From: JBCDJG01 sp038748065
Lineage (GTDB): Bacteria > Pseudomonadota > Gammaproteobacteria > Pseudomonadales > Halieaceae
NCBI GenBank assembly: GCA_038748065.1
Contig: JBCDJG010000007.1
Location: forward strand, 62,001-126,000
Direction: 5' to 3'
Length of the DNA: 64,000 nucleotides
Shown: piece by piece, positions 1-7,288 of the stretch
Numbering within the stretch: position 1 is the stretch's first letter
Layout: every line of letters starts with the position of its first letter
Notes under the pieces: model-generated
Seen by the model: only the letters and a program-made list of their open reading frames with translations
Told to the model about the DNA's origin: nothing
Database searches by the model: none
Made by a program: the position numbers and the translations under genes

Positions 1-127
1 GCTTTGAAGAGAATCGCAGGTAGTACTTCCGCATGGGCTTCTTAACACCTGGCGCACGGACAGTCATGTAGCAGCCGTAAGCGTGCCTCTTGGCAGACAG
101 CACGTAGCAGGGTTGGGGCTTGATCAT
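1..127 (-). CDS. Partial small island protein, runs off the left edge
   Basis: Reading leftward from an ATG at 127 there are 42 sense codons without a stop up to the window edge. The N-terminus begins MIKPQPCYVLSAKRHAYGCY and is rich in Lys, Arg and Tyr. A GGAGGG ribosome site lies about 9 bases before the ATG, which supports a real start. It follows the primase-helicase gene on the same strand after a gap of about 180 bases that holds repeats. I do not recognise the product. Basic, short proteins are common in phage satellites and integrative islands, but no function can be assigned from 42 residues. Confidence 0.6.
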   Translation of the reverse strand, partial: MIKPQPCYVLSAKRHAYGCYMTVRAPGVKKPMRKYYLRFSSK

Positions 128-181
128 CGTTCTATACCCTCCCGCCAGGGGCGAGCCTTCAGGCTGGGGGTGGTGGCGATG

Positions 182-369
182 ACTGGTAGAACTGGAATCG
201 TCGCCGCTAAAAAGTGCGGGGTCTTAAAACGGTACAACTGGTACATCTGGTATATCTGGCAAGACTGGCAAAACTGGTCGAACTCAGACTGCACAAGGGT
301 TTCAGCGCTACTCATCGAGCCAGTCCCCCTCTGACCCGAATTCAGTTCTACCAGTTTTACCAGTTTTCC
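182..369. repeat. Iteron-like 9-bp repeats around the helicase 3' end
   Basis: From 237 to 281 there are five consecutive 9-bp units in perfect phase: ACTGGTACA, TCTGGTATA, TCTGGCAAG, ACTGGCAAA, ACTGGTCGA. A further one and a half units lie at 182-195 (ACTGGTAGA, ACTGG). The same unit appears in opposite orientation at 344-369, inside the last codons of the helicase gene, where it encodes Lys-Thr-Gly repeats. The two blocks can pair as a long imperfect inverted repeat. Tandem short repeats next to a replication gene suggest an origin or initiator-binding iterons, but this is inference. Confidence 0.6.
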
Positions 370-2329
370 ACCCCCCATCTAAAACATGGTAAATCTGGCT
401 ATTCCGGGGCCCTATCTCGAAGTCCCAACGGCAGCCCTCATCACCGCCGGTATAACTATCTAGTACCCGCGTAATGCCCCGCCGACTAAACTCGGGGCTT
501 TTACTGGCCGCGGCTATCAGGTCACTGCGCATAGTCACGCCCTGATCTATAAGGTCCTCGATGTGCGTGATCGCGGCGAGATCCCGGACCATGTTCTCGG
601 TGAAAGCGGCGTGCTCCCGTACTGCAGTCACCGTGCCGCCGTCCAGGGCCTCCACCGAATCGAACATCTCCTGGTAGCCGACACCGATGGCATAGCGGAA
701 GCCCCGCTTTAGATCCACGTCACCACGATCCTTCAGCCAGCGGAAGCTGACCGTACGGTGCGTGTCAGTGTCCTCTACCAGCTCAATCACATAGGCGCAG
801 TCTGCGTCCTGAATCACATCAGCCGTACCGGCGTAGATTGAATTGCCATCCTCATCTTTATGCTTGTTGGTATGCGCCAGACTGATCAATGTGCCCCCAG
901 CCTGAATAAACTCTCTGGAGTCCACGCCCCATCTCGACCCCTCTTTCTTACTCATCAGATCGGTGAACTTCTTCAGCGTATCCAGGATCACGATGCAATC
1001 GGGCGCCTTGCCCTTCTTCACCCTGGCCTTCAGTAGTGGCCGCAACATGTGTGCCTCGAACCGTTCTCGGCCTGGCACCAGCATATTGAAGCCGTATCGC
1101 TCAGCCAGACGCTGCTTTTGCGCGATGCCGCGGCCATGATCATCAGCATTCACGTAGAACACCTGACTGCCGTCGATCTCGCCGGCAGCGATCTGCTGCG
1201 CGACCTGGTGCAACGTGAGCAGGGTTTTTCCTCGGTTACTGTCGCCATACAGCACCGTGGACTGCCCCACGATGGCCAGCCTCGGAATCACATAACGGTC
1301 ATCATCCATCTGCGCCTCCATAGCATCTGCAGATTGCTTCAATACAAAGTCCTCGAAGTCGACGCGATCGGCGGTTTCATCGTCCTGCTTAGACGCATCC
1401 AGGTCCTCGAAATCATCCACCCCCAACTGCTCCGCAATCGCACTGAACGTGGCCGGCCAATCGCCATCGTGGAACAGCAGACGGAGACAATCCGCGGCAT
1501 CGTGCGGCTTGTTATCGCCTAGCGGACCAGCGTCATGGCTGTAGGCACGTTCATAGGGGTACTTCTCATTGGGCGGCAAGATGACCGTGCCCGGTTTGCC
1601 CGATGTACTGCCGGGGCGAAGGTAGCGGCCACCGCAATCCTCATAGCCGTAGCGCAGCAGCAGATCTGATACAGGCTGCTCCTCGTTGTAGTGTGCCACC
1701 AGGGGGTTGGGCCCATTGCCACTGCCGGCTTTAGGCGCCTCTGGTGCTTCACCGGTGAGGATCGAGACCAGGATGGGCTTCCATCGCTTCCAGTCAGACC
1801 AGATGTCCACGACCGCCTCCGGCAGCGGCGGCAGGTTCTCCACAGCCATAGGACTGCTTATCCAGGCGTAAGGCTTTCCGGTATCAGGGTGGACAGACGG
1901 TGGCAGCACATCTTGAGCTTGCTTGCCCTCCGGGCAGCCGCGCAGCTCGAACACGGGCGCCTTGCTGTCGGGTAACGTCAGCTGTTTGACCCCTGGCGGG
2001 GTGAACCCTTCCGGCAACCTATAGAGCCACTTGCGCCGGTTGACTGGATTGCCGTGGTAGGCCGGCGGGTCACCGGGCATGGCCTCGGTATCGATACCGA
2101 ACGCACCAAATAGTGTTCTAGCCAGTGCCAAGTCATCACCATCGATGACGGCCGTGCGACTTAGGCCATGGTTGAGCCCGAGCATATCCTCGCCGTTCAT
2201 CTCCATAGGGTTTAGCTTCCGCTTGCCCCAGCCCGGATGCTTTGGTCCCTTCCCGTCCGCGCTGTGCCAGGCCACCAGTTGGTAGCCCAGTGCGCGATAG
2301 CGCACCGCTTCCGTCTGCATTGATGTCAT
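308..2329 (-). CDS. Primase-polymerase / RepA-type helicase of the island
   Basis: This is a 673-residue replication protein. The N-terminal part resembles bifunctional primase-polymerase domains: an acidic VIDGDD motif near residue 65 and a VLPPSVH motif near residue 145. The C-terminal half is an AAA_25/RepA-like ATPase with Walker A GDSNRGKT (Lys about 368) and Walker B VILDT. Such fusions unwind and prime the origin of plasmids, satellites and ICEs. The ATG at 2329 is chosen because AAGGAGG lies 8 bases upstream and it overlaps the previous stop as ATGA. The final codons contain the 9-bp repeat that gives a KTG-KTG tail. The closest family member cannot be named without a search. Confidence 0.85.
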   Translation of the reverse strand: MTSMQTEAVRYRALGYQLVAWHSADGKGPKHPGWGKRKLNPMEMNGEDMLGLNHGLSRTAVIDGDDLALARTLFGAFGIDTEAMPGDPPAYHGNPVNRRKWLYRLPEGFTPPGVKQLTLPDSKAPVFELRGCPEGKQAQDVLPPSVHPDTGKPYAWISSPMAVENLPPLPEAVVDIWSDWKRWKPILVSILTGEAPEAPKAGSGNGPNPLVAHYNEEQPVSDLLLRYGYEDCGGRYLRPGSTSGKPGTVILPPNEKYPYERAYSHDAGPLGDNKPHDAADCLRLLFHDGDWPATFSAIAEQLGVDDFEDLDASKQDDETADRVDFEDFVLKQSADAMEAQMDDDRYVIPRLAIVGQSTVLYGDSNRGKTLLTLHQVAQQIAAGEIDGSQVFYVNADDHGRGIAQKQRLAERYGFNMLVPGRERFEAHMLRPLLKARVKKGKAPDCIVILDTLKKFTDLMSKKEGSRWGVDSREFIQAGGTLISLAHTNKHKDEDGNSIYAGTADVIQDADCAYVIELVEDTDTHRTVSFRWLKDRGDVDLKRGFRYAIGVGYQEMFDSVEALDGGTVTAVREHAAFTENMVRDLAAITHIEDLIDQGVTMRSDLIAAASKSPEFSRRGITRVLDSYTGGDEGCRWDFEIGPRNSQIYHVLDGGWKTGKTGRTEFGSEGDWLDE

Positions 2330-2583
2330 TTGCACCACCTCCTTATGGCGCGGCGAATTTGCTCACGCTCTTCATCTGTCAGCGTGATCCAGTACGTATC
2401 GCAGAACTGGTCAAAGCCGACGATAGGGTCCATTGGCAGGACCACTTTGTTACGAAGAACCACCACCGCGTCCTCCACGTCCCAGCGGCTGGCAACGCCT
2501 GCGGTGCTGTCGATGATTGGCAGCAGTTTGGACTTGATGTCCTCAACCGCCTGCAGGTCTACCCACCGCCTTCGCCGGGTCAT
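2326..2583 (-). CDS. Hypothetical island protein, 85 aa
   Basis: This small charged protein starts MTRRRRWVDLQAVEDIKSKL and ends RRAIRRWCK. The middle (VASRWDVEDAVVVLRNKVV) may form a short alpha/beta fold. No known domain is recognised. The ATG at 2583 overlaps the stop of the preceding gene as ATGA, and its own stop overlaps the helicase start in the same way, so it is very likely translationally coupled on both sides. A TTG two codons earlier is possible but less likely. Its place directly before the replication gene suggests a replication or copy-control accessory role, which is inference only. Confidence 0.7.
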   Translation of the reverse strand: MTRRRRWVDLQAVEDIKSKLLPIIDSTAGVASRWDVEDAVVVLRNKVVLPMDPIVGFDQFCDTYWITLTDEEREQIRRAIRRWCK

Positions 2584-2888
2584 GCCCAAGCACGCCCGAG
2601 CTGTTCCCGGTGCGCCCTCCGTCTTTCCCTGAAGTGGTTGATCATGGGCCCGTACACATCAGAGCAGTGGCCGTTCAAAAGCTCGATGGCTGTGCGAGAC
2701 TCCAGTAGTGAAGGCACAGGGGTATCGTTGAACCAAAGCCCGGTGTGGACTCTGCCGTGCTTCTCATACAGCTCTATCCGAAACACTTTCCCCTCGCTGG
2801 GGCTGAGTACTACTCGGTCAAAACGGGGGTCGTACCAGATAGCGTCAACAAGGTGCTCGCCTACCTGGTCGGTTAGTTCATATAGCAT
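2580..2888 (-). CDS. Hypothetical island protein, 102 aa
   Basis: The protein starts MLYELTDQVGEHLVDAIWYD and has an N-terminal beta-rich part followed by a basic C-terminus (HFRERRRAHREQLGRAWA). No family is recognised. The start at 2888 is preferred over one 20 codons upstream because GGAGG sits 8 bases before this ATG. It overlaps the following 85-residue gene by ATGA, so the two are coupled. It follows the AlpA-like gene after about 100 non-coding bases. It is an island accessory gene of unknown role. Confidence 0.7.
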   Translation of the reverse strand: MLYELTDQVGEHLVDAIWYDPRFDRVVLSPSEGKVFRIELYEKHGRVHTGLWFNDTPVPSLLESRTAIELLNGHCSDVYGPMINHFRERRRAHREQLGRAWA

Positions 2889-2989
2889 GGTGTCGTCCTC
2901 CAATTGGCTGGAGGCGCGAGCGGTGCTAGACTTTCGGTTGCCCACCAACGATCCAGCCCACGCGCGCCCCTACAACGCCGTGGGCTTTT

Positions 2990-3199
2990 TCATTCAAGGG
3001 TTACGGGTTGCAGCTTCGCCAGAAAATCACTTTCCCAGCAACCTCTGCGGCCGGCAATCTCCACCACGGGCAGTTCGCCCTGTGATAGCCAGCGATGAAT
3101 ACTCTGCGCGTGGCGCCCTGCCCTGCCAGCCATCTCCGGCACAAACAGAACACGGTCGCCCTCGTAAGCAGGCTTCTCGAAAGGGGTGGGTTTTGTCAC
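2990..3199 (-). CDS. AlpA/excisionase-like DNA-binding protein
   Basis: This is a 69-residue protein with a predicted winged helix-turn-helix: a MAGRAGRHAQSIHRWLSQGE stretch is followed by LPVVEIAGRRGCWESDFLAKL. This is the layout of AlpA/MerR-like excisionase and regulator families, in which the wing residue is often Arg and the last helix ends in a short tail. In P4-like satellites and many islands such proteins drive excision or control the integrase. The start is a GTG at 3199 with AGGAG 9 bases upstream. It lies in the leftward island operon two genes after the integrase. Confidence 0.7.
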   Translation of the reverse strand: MTKPTPFEKPAYEGDRVLFVPEMAGRAGRHAQSIHRWLSQGELPVVEIAGRRGCWESDFLAKLQPVTLE

Positions 3200-3275
3200 A
3201 GCTACTCGCTCCTGTTTAGTTCGCGATGTGTAGCTATGGTGCGCTTTGTTTTAGGTGTGGGCGGGAATCCTGAAA

Positions 3276-3686
3276 TTAGTTTTGATTCCAGCTCGCGCGG
3301 AAATTACTGATAGATTTTGGGTGGACGTCGAGGCCGTGATCGACCATCAGGCGGGTGGCCACTTCCGAAGCTGATAGCCGTTCCCACTCGGGGTGATTTA
3401 TGACAACCAACTGCCATAGCTGAGTCATCACCTTTGCTGAGCGCATTGCAGCTGTCAGCCCATCCATTTTCATGCGCATCAACTCGAACAGGAGGCCATC
3501 AAGCTGAGCTAGTGTCTGCTCATCGCCCTGAACACAGAGCAACACGCCATGAGCCGTTTGGGCGTAGCTGCAGACTTCTTCACACTCTCTGCGCGCCTTC
3601 GTTACTCGCTTGCCTTCCATCTTTGAAAGGGCGTCCCGGATCGTATCCAGCGCCGGGATGGCGATGTCGAAAAGCCAGTGGCTCAC
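3276..3686 (-). CDS. Hypothetical island protein, 136 aa
   Basis: This is a mostly alpha-helical protein. Its central region is rich in Met, Leu and Gln (LDGLLFELMRMKMDGLTAAM) and its C-terminal region resembles a small helix-turn-helix (SASEVATRLMVDHGLDVHPKSISNF). That last part suggests DNA binding, but no family is recognised. The GTG start at 3686 overlaps the integrase stop as GTGA and has GGAGG 7 bases upstream, so it is translationally coupled to the integrase. It may regulate integration or excision; this is inferred from position alone. Confidence 0.65.
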   Translation of the reverse strand: MSHWLFDIAIPALDTIRDALSKMEGKRVTKARRECEEVCSYAQTAHGVLLCVQGDEQTLAQLDGLLFELMRMKMDGLTAAMRSAKVMTQLWQLVVINHPEWERLSASEVATRLMVDHGLDVHPKSISNFRASWNQN

Positions 3687-4942
3687 TCTACACCCTCCAG
3701 GAAGTCACACCACCGCTGCGTCCACTCCTTGCGTTCCTGAATGAACTGGTGGTGCTGGTAGCGTTGGCTCATGTCGGTGTCGTTGTCCACTACATGCCCC
3801 AGCAGCCGCTCACGGACTTCGAGGGGGCAATGCTGGGAGGCGAGCCAGGTAGCGCCACTGTGGCGCAGCGAGTGGCTCGAGAAGGCCTCGTGTTGCTTTA
3901 GCGAATCTCGGGCCTTATTGATCGCCTTGCCTACATCGGAGGCTGACAGTGCACCACCACGTGGCCGTGGGAAAACATACTCGGCGCCCTCTTCAGACTG
4001 GCGCTGCAACTTACGCAGCAGTTTCGCTGTATGGGTGCTGAGCATCACCGTGTGATCACGGCCAGTCTTGTACCGTGCCCCTGGAATAACCCAGACGCGT
4101 TTTGAGAGGTCCAGCTCTGCCCACTGCATACCGGCAACCTCGCCCACCCGGGCAAAAGCCTGCAGTTGTAGCTCAAGGATCAACTTGCAGTCATTCCTCA
4201 GATCGGACGCGCGCAGCCTGTCCAGAAACCCGGTCAGGGCTTTACCCTCGAGGTGATGTGTCCGGGCCTTATGCTTGGGCGCAATGACGCCATCAGCCGG
4301 GTTGCGGGGAATATCGATCAGTACCTTGCGCACCAGCGCATGAGTAGCCTCCTCTCTGCTGACCTCCTGACGGCGCACCCGCTTGATGCCCATTGCCCAG
4401 TTGTACATTGACTTAATCTGCTTCAGCGCCTCCTGTGCGCTCCTGGGACTGCCGCGATCCAGACACCCCTGCACTACGTCCAGCACGTTATCGGTCGTGA
4501 GCTTGTCAGCGGGTAACTGGTGGTACGGCTTCAGCTCACGCTTCAGCACCATCTGCTGGTTCCGCCAGTCGCGGTTGTAGCGGCAGGCCTCTTCATCGAT
4601 GTATTTGTTGATCAGTCTCTCGACGGTCAGCACAGTCTCGGGTATTTCTGGCTGCGGGCGTATCGCCTCCCACGCCTCGGCAGGGGTGCCTTCGTAATCG
4701 TTGATGTCATCTACCAGTTCTCGGGCCTCGGCCAGCGAGAGCTCGCTGAAGTCGCCCAGCCTGAAGCTGAAGCGCTTACCGCGGACCATGCGAATGTAGT
4801 GGAAGGTGTGGTGTTGGGCCCCTTTGGTGCTGGCGATAAGCACGAGTCCTTTTCGGGCCTTGCCGTGGCGATGGGACTCGTCAGGAATCACTTGGCGTTT
4901 ATCAACGGCCAGGTGCCTTATGAAGCGGTCTGTCAGGGCCAT
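3683..4942 (-). CDS. int: Tyrosine site-specific integrase (P4-like)
   Basis: This 419-residue recombinase catalyses integration and excision of the island at the tRNA. An N-terminal arm-binding region (about 1-100) precedes a SAM-like core-binding domain (about 105-215) and a catalytic domain with Arg265 (ARVGE), Lys292 (KTGRDH), His357-x-x-Arg360 (HSLRH), His383 (LLGH) and the nucleophile Tyr395 (QRYQHH). All catalytic residues are present, so it should be active. The ATG at 4942 has a GGGGG ribosome site; a TTG ten codons upstream is less likely. The gene begins about 180 bases from the split tRNA-Arg and reads away from it, as is normal for tRNA-targeting islands. Confidence 0.95.
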   Translation of the reverse strand: MALTDRFIRHLAVDKRQVIPDESHRHGKARKGLVLIASTKGAQHHTFHYIRMVRGKRFSFRLGDFSELSLAEARELVDDINDYEGTPAEAWEAIRPQPEIPETVLTVERLINKYIDEEACRYNRDWRNQQMVLKRELKPYHQLPADKLTTDNVLDVVQGCLDRGSPRSAQEALKQIKSMYNWAMGIKRVRRQEVSREEATHALVRKVLIDIPRNPADGVIAPKHKARTHHLEGKALTGFLDRLRASDLRNDCKLILELQLQAFARVGEVAGMQWAELDLSKRVWVIPGARYKTGRDHTVMLSTHTAKLLRKLQRQSEEGAEYVFPRPRGGALSASDVGKAINKARDSLKQHEAFSSHSLRHSGATWLASQHCPLEVRERLLGHVVDNDTDMSQRYQHHQFIQERKEWTQRWCDFLEGVE

Positions 4943-4952
4943 AACACCCCCT

Positions 4953-5023
4953 GTATGTAATTCTGTGTGCAAGGTGTGTAATCAAGTATGTAACACTATG
5001 ATCCACTATGCTACACTTAGTTG
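4953..5023. promoter_or_regulatory. Direct repeats between integrase and tRNA junction
   Basis: Three copies of GTRTGTAAY lie at 4953-4961, 4974-4982 and 4986-4994. They are followed by 10-bp phased repeats CACTATGATC, CACTATGCTA and a weaker CACTTAGTTG from 4994 to 5023. Their position between the integrase start and the recombination junction fits integrase arm-type sites or an operator for the AlpA-like protein, but the sequence alone cannot tell which. Confidence 0.5.
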
Positions 5024-5121
5024 AGAGCAAGGGAGGACTGAAACCCAGCATTAATGCGGTCTTCAAAGTAAATACAGGCTGGCAGGTGCGTGGTTACTGG
5101 GCTTTGCGAAGGTGTGCTAGA

Positions 5122-5165
5122 ACTGCTTAGAAGGCCGTTGCTCTATCCAACTGAGCTATACCCCC
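5122..5165 (-). pseudogene. 5' half of tRNA-Arg(UCU), truncated at island junction
   Basis: Reading leftward from 5165 there is an acceptor 5' strand GGGGGTA, TA, a D arm (GCTC...GAGC), the anticodon 5' stem ACGGC and loop CTTCTAA with anticodon TCT at 5131-5129. The anticodon 3' stem should be GCCGT but reads GCAGT. Beyond it there is no T arm and no TACCCCC acceptor partner within the next 100 bases. The gene is therefore cut in the anticodon arm where the island begins. The 3' half, or a rebuilt full gene, should lie at the other end of the island, left of this window. Confidence 0.85.
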
Positions 5166-5189
5166 AATCAAGAACTCAGGCGGCGAAAC

Positions 5190-5266
5190 TGGGGTGGCCG
5201 AGGGGTCTCGAACCCCCCACCTCCGGAGCCACAATCCGGTGCTCTACCTGATGAGCTACGGCCACC
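5190..5266 (-). tRNA. tRNA-His (GTG)
   Basis: This is a complete 77-base cloverleaf: the extra 5' G typical of tRNA-His pairs with C73, the anticodon loop ATTGTGG carries GTG, the T arm contains GGTTCGAGACC, and CCA is encoded. It lies 24 bases before the broken tRNA-Arg and 48 bases after tRNA-Pro, and all three are probably one transcript. Confidence 0.97.
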
Positions 5267-5314
5267 ATAACGCGGTACCAGAAACACGGGCGGCCAATCT
5301 AACTCGCGAGAAAG

Positions 5315-5391
5315 TGGTCGGGGTAGAGGGATTCGAACCCCCGACATCCTGCTCCCAAAGCAGGCGCGCTACCAGACTGCGCTATACCCCG
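5315..5391 (-). tRNA. tRNA-Pro (TGG)
   Basis: This is a complete 77-base cloverleaf with acceptor CGGGGTA/TACCCCG, an anticodon loop containing TTTGGGA (anticodon TGG), the T arm GGTTCGAATCC and an encoded CCA. It is the first tRNA downstream of the promoter at 5440-5468. Confidence 0.97.
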
Positions 5392-5439
5392 ATGTCGATC
5401 TCGAAAAGAGGGAGAAAAGCCCTGTTTTCAGGAGCGCGC

Positions 5440-5468
5440 ATGATACTCACCCGCCTGATTAGCGTCAA
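5440..5468 (-). promoter_or_regulatory. Sigma-70 promoter of the Pro-His-Arg tRNA operon
   Basis: On the minus strand TTGACG (5468-5463) and TATCAT (5445-5440) are separated by exactly 17 bases. The next bases are GCGCGC, a GC-rich discriminator typical of stringently controlled stable-RNA promoters. The predicted start near 5433 is about 40 bases before tRNA-Pro. Confidence 0.8.
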
Positions 5469-5615
5469 CGGCAATCACCGATGCACGAATAACGCCGGGC
5501 CTATAGGCTGGATTTCCCCCGCGTGGGCCATCGTGTGACAATAAGCGTTCGAAAAGATGACGCCTCGCGCACGGGCGCGCTGGGCCAGCACTGTAATGAC
5601 GAGCGGAGAAAACGT

Positions 5616-6464
5616 GTGACCGTACTGGTATTGGATGGCAAGACGCTTGCCGCAGAGACTGAGGCTGCCTTGCTGGCTCGTGTCGAGCGTTTGAAGGACC
5701 AGTCAGGCGGTAAGACTCCGATTCTGGCAACGATTTTGGTGGGCGACGACCCCGCGTCTGCGACCTACGTCAAGATGAAAGGCAATGCCTGCCGCCGAGT
5801 GGGTATGACATCACTGGCCGTCGAACTACCCGCCTCCACGACGACCGATGAGCTTCTGGCCAAGATTGGGGAGCTCAATGCCAACCCGGACGTCCACGGC
5901 ATTCTGTTGCAGCACCCCGTTCCCTCTCAGATCGATGAGCGTGCCTGTTTTGACGCTATCGACCTTGCCAAGGACGTTGACGGTGTCACCTGCCTGGGCT
6001 TTGGGCGCATGGCCATGGGCGAACCCGCCTACGGTTGCGCAACGCCTCAAGGCATTATGCGCATACTGGATCATTACGGCGTAGAGATCGAAGGTAAGCA
6101 CGCGGTCGTCGTTGGGCGCAGCCCGATACTGGGTAAACCCATGGCCATGATGTTGTTGGAAAAAAATGCCACGGTCACGATCTGTCACTCGCGCACGCGC
6201 AACCTGCCGGAACTGGTCGCGCAGGCAGACATACTGGTGGGCGCTGTTGGTAAGCCCGAGTTTATCCGCTCTGCCTGGATCAAGGATGGCGCGGTCGTGG
6301 TTGATGCAGGCTACCATCCCGGAGGCCTGGGTGACGTTGAGCTGTCTGCACTGGGCGACCGTATCAGCGCCTACACCCCGGTACCCGGCGGCGTTGGGCC
6401 CATGACCATCAACACACTCATACAGCAAAGCGTAGAGTCGGGCGAAAAGAGCCTGCTGGGCTAG
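5616..6464 (+). CDS. folD: Bifunctional methylene-THF dehydrogenase/cyclohydrolase
   Basis: FolD (282 aa) interconverts 5,10-methylene-, methenyl- and 10-formyl-tetrahydrofolate with NADP in the cytosol. Visible family signatures are YVKMKGNACRRVGM near residue 50 (with the cyclohydrolase Lys), the QHPVP motif near 100, the VVGRSPILGKPMAMML dinucleotide-binding segment, and PVPGGVGPMT near the C-terminus. The GTG at 5616 is chosen because GGAG lies 8 bases upstream and the protein then has the usual family length; the longer open frame begins 31 codons earlier. The folD-tRNA arrangement also occurs in Pseudomonas, so this junction is ancestral and the island is the newcomer. Confidence 0.97.
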   Translation: MTVLVLDGKTLAAETEAALLARVERLKDQSGGKTPILATILVGDDPASATYVKMKGNACRRVGMTSLAVELPASTTTDELLAKIGELNANPDVHGILLQHPVPSQIDERACFDAIDLAKDVDGVTCLGFGRMAMGEPAYGCATPQGIMRILDHYGVEIEGKHAVVVGRSPILGKPMAMMLLEKNATVTICHSRTRNLPELVAQADILVGAVGKPEFIRSAWIKDGAVVVDAGYHPGGLGDVELSALGDRISAYTPVPGGVGPMTINTLIQQSVESGEKSLLG

Positions 6465-6480
6465 GCAGCAATAACACAAC

Positions 6481-6506
6481 AAAAAAAGCCCCGCACGAAG
6501 CGGGGC
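6481..6506 (-). terminator. Rho-independent terminator of ompW
   Basis: A perfect 7-bp stem GCCCCGC/GCGGGGC with a 5-base loop is followed on the minus strand by seven T residues. It lies between the convergent ends of folD and ompW. The strong T run is only on the ompW side. Confidence 0.9.
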
Positions 6507-6547
6507 AGACGCCGTATAGCCGTAGGTGAGCCGGCTACACAGGATTG

Positions 6548-7231
6548 CTAGAACTTGTATACGATGCCGATGTTATAGACCCAGGGGTCGATATCGACGT
6601 CGAACTTGACTCGGCCCACATCAGTCTTGATCGTCGCAGTCGTATCAATGTCGATGTACCAGACGCCGGCATTAAAGCCCCAGTGCTCGCCGAAAGGAAT
6701 GTCGACACCGGCCTGCGCGGCAAAGCCGAAGGAGTCATCCAGTTCAAGGTCAACCCTCTGTGCACCAATCAGCGCGTCGAGCGCACCCTCTAGGTCGCCA
6801 TCGACCTCTTCATCGAAAAAGTAGGTGTAGTTGATCCCCAGGCCGACGTAGGGCTGCCAGCCATCATTACCGCCACGCGGGTACCACTGCAAGCTGAGGG
6901 TCGGCGGCAAGTGTTTGGTACTTCCCGCACTCAGGTTTGTGCCTTTAACATCGATGTCGTGCTCGAAAGGTGTTGCCAGCAGCAACTCGAGGCCGAAGTT
7001 ATCGGTGATCATGAACGCTGGAATGATGCCCAGTTGCGTATCGTCATCGACTTCCACGCCGCGCAGTACGGTCGGTGGATCCGTGGGTACGCTAATGCTG
7101 TCGCTGTCGTCATTGGGCGCCACTGTCGCCGCACCAACCCGCACGATCCAGTCGTCTGCGTCGTAGGCCTGTGCGCCCAGGCTTCCTCCCGCGATGGCGG
7201 CAAACAGCGTCATAGTGATTACTTTCTTCAT
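6548..7231 (-). CDS. ompW: OmpW family outer-membrane protein
   Basis: This is a 227-residue eight-stranded beta-barrel porin of the OmpW family. A signal peptide (MKKVITMTLFAAIAGGSLGAQA) is followed by the characteristic YDADDWIVRVGAATVAPNDDS start, a PPTLSLQWYP segment, YVGLGINYTYFF, and a C-terminal Phe after VYNIGIVYK, the signal for outer-membrane assembly. OmpW proteins carry small hydrophobic compounds across the outer membrane. The gene has its own promoter with an FNR/ANR box and its own terminator, so it is monocistronic. Oxygen-limitation control of ompW is known in other gammaproteobacteria and agrees with the site seen here. Confidence 0.95.
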   Translation of the reverse strand: MKKVITMTLFAAIAGGSLGAQAYDADDWIVRVGAATVAPNDDSDSISVPTDPPTVLRGVEVDDDTQLGIIPAFMITDNFGLELLLATPFEHDIDVKGTNLSAGSTKHLPPTLSLQWYPRGGNDGWQPYVGLGINYTYFFDEEVDGDLEGALDALIGAQRVDLELDDSFGFAAQAGVDIPFGEHWGFNAGVWYIDIDTTATIKTDVGRVKFDVDIDPWVYNIGIVYKF

Positions 7232-7288
7232 GCGTCACTCCTTCTCTGGTGAGAACATGGTGGGTGTTTTCCCAGTCCACTGTTGACC

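Noticed and set aside
225..290. A CRISPR array in the repeat region near the left edge
   Set aside because: Units are only 9 bp with no spacers; they are tandem iteron-like repeats.
2242..3219. A 325-codon plus-strand open frame across the small island genes
   Set aside because: It has no ribosome site or recognisable domain, and the minus-strand genes beneath it have coupled starts and family motifs.
4950..5165. A group I intron in the tRNA-Arg anticodon loop
   Set aside because: Bacterial tRNA introns are about 200-250 bases and would be followed by the 3' half; no T arm or acceptor partner is found before the integrase gene, so an island junction explains the break better.
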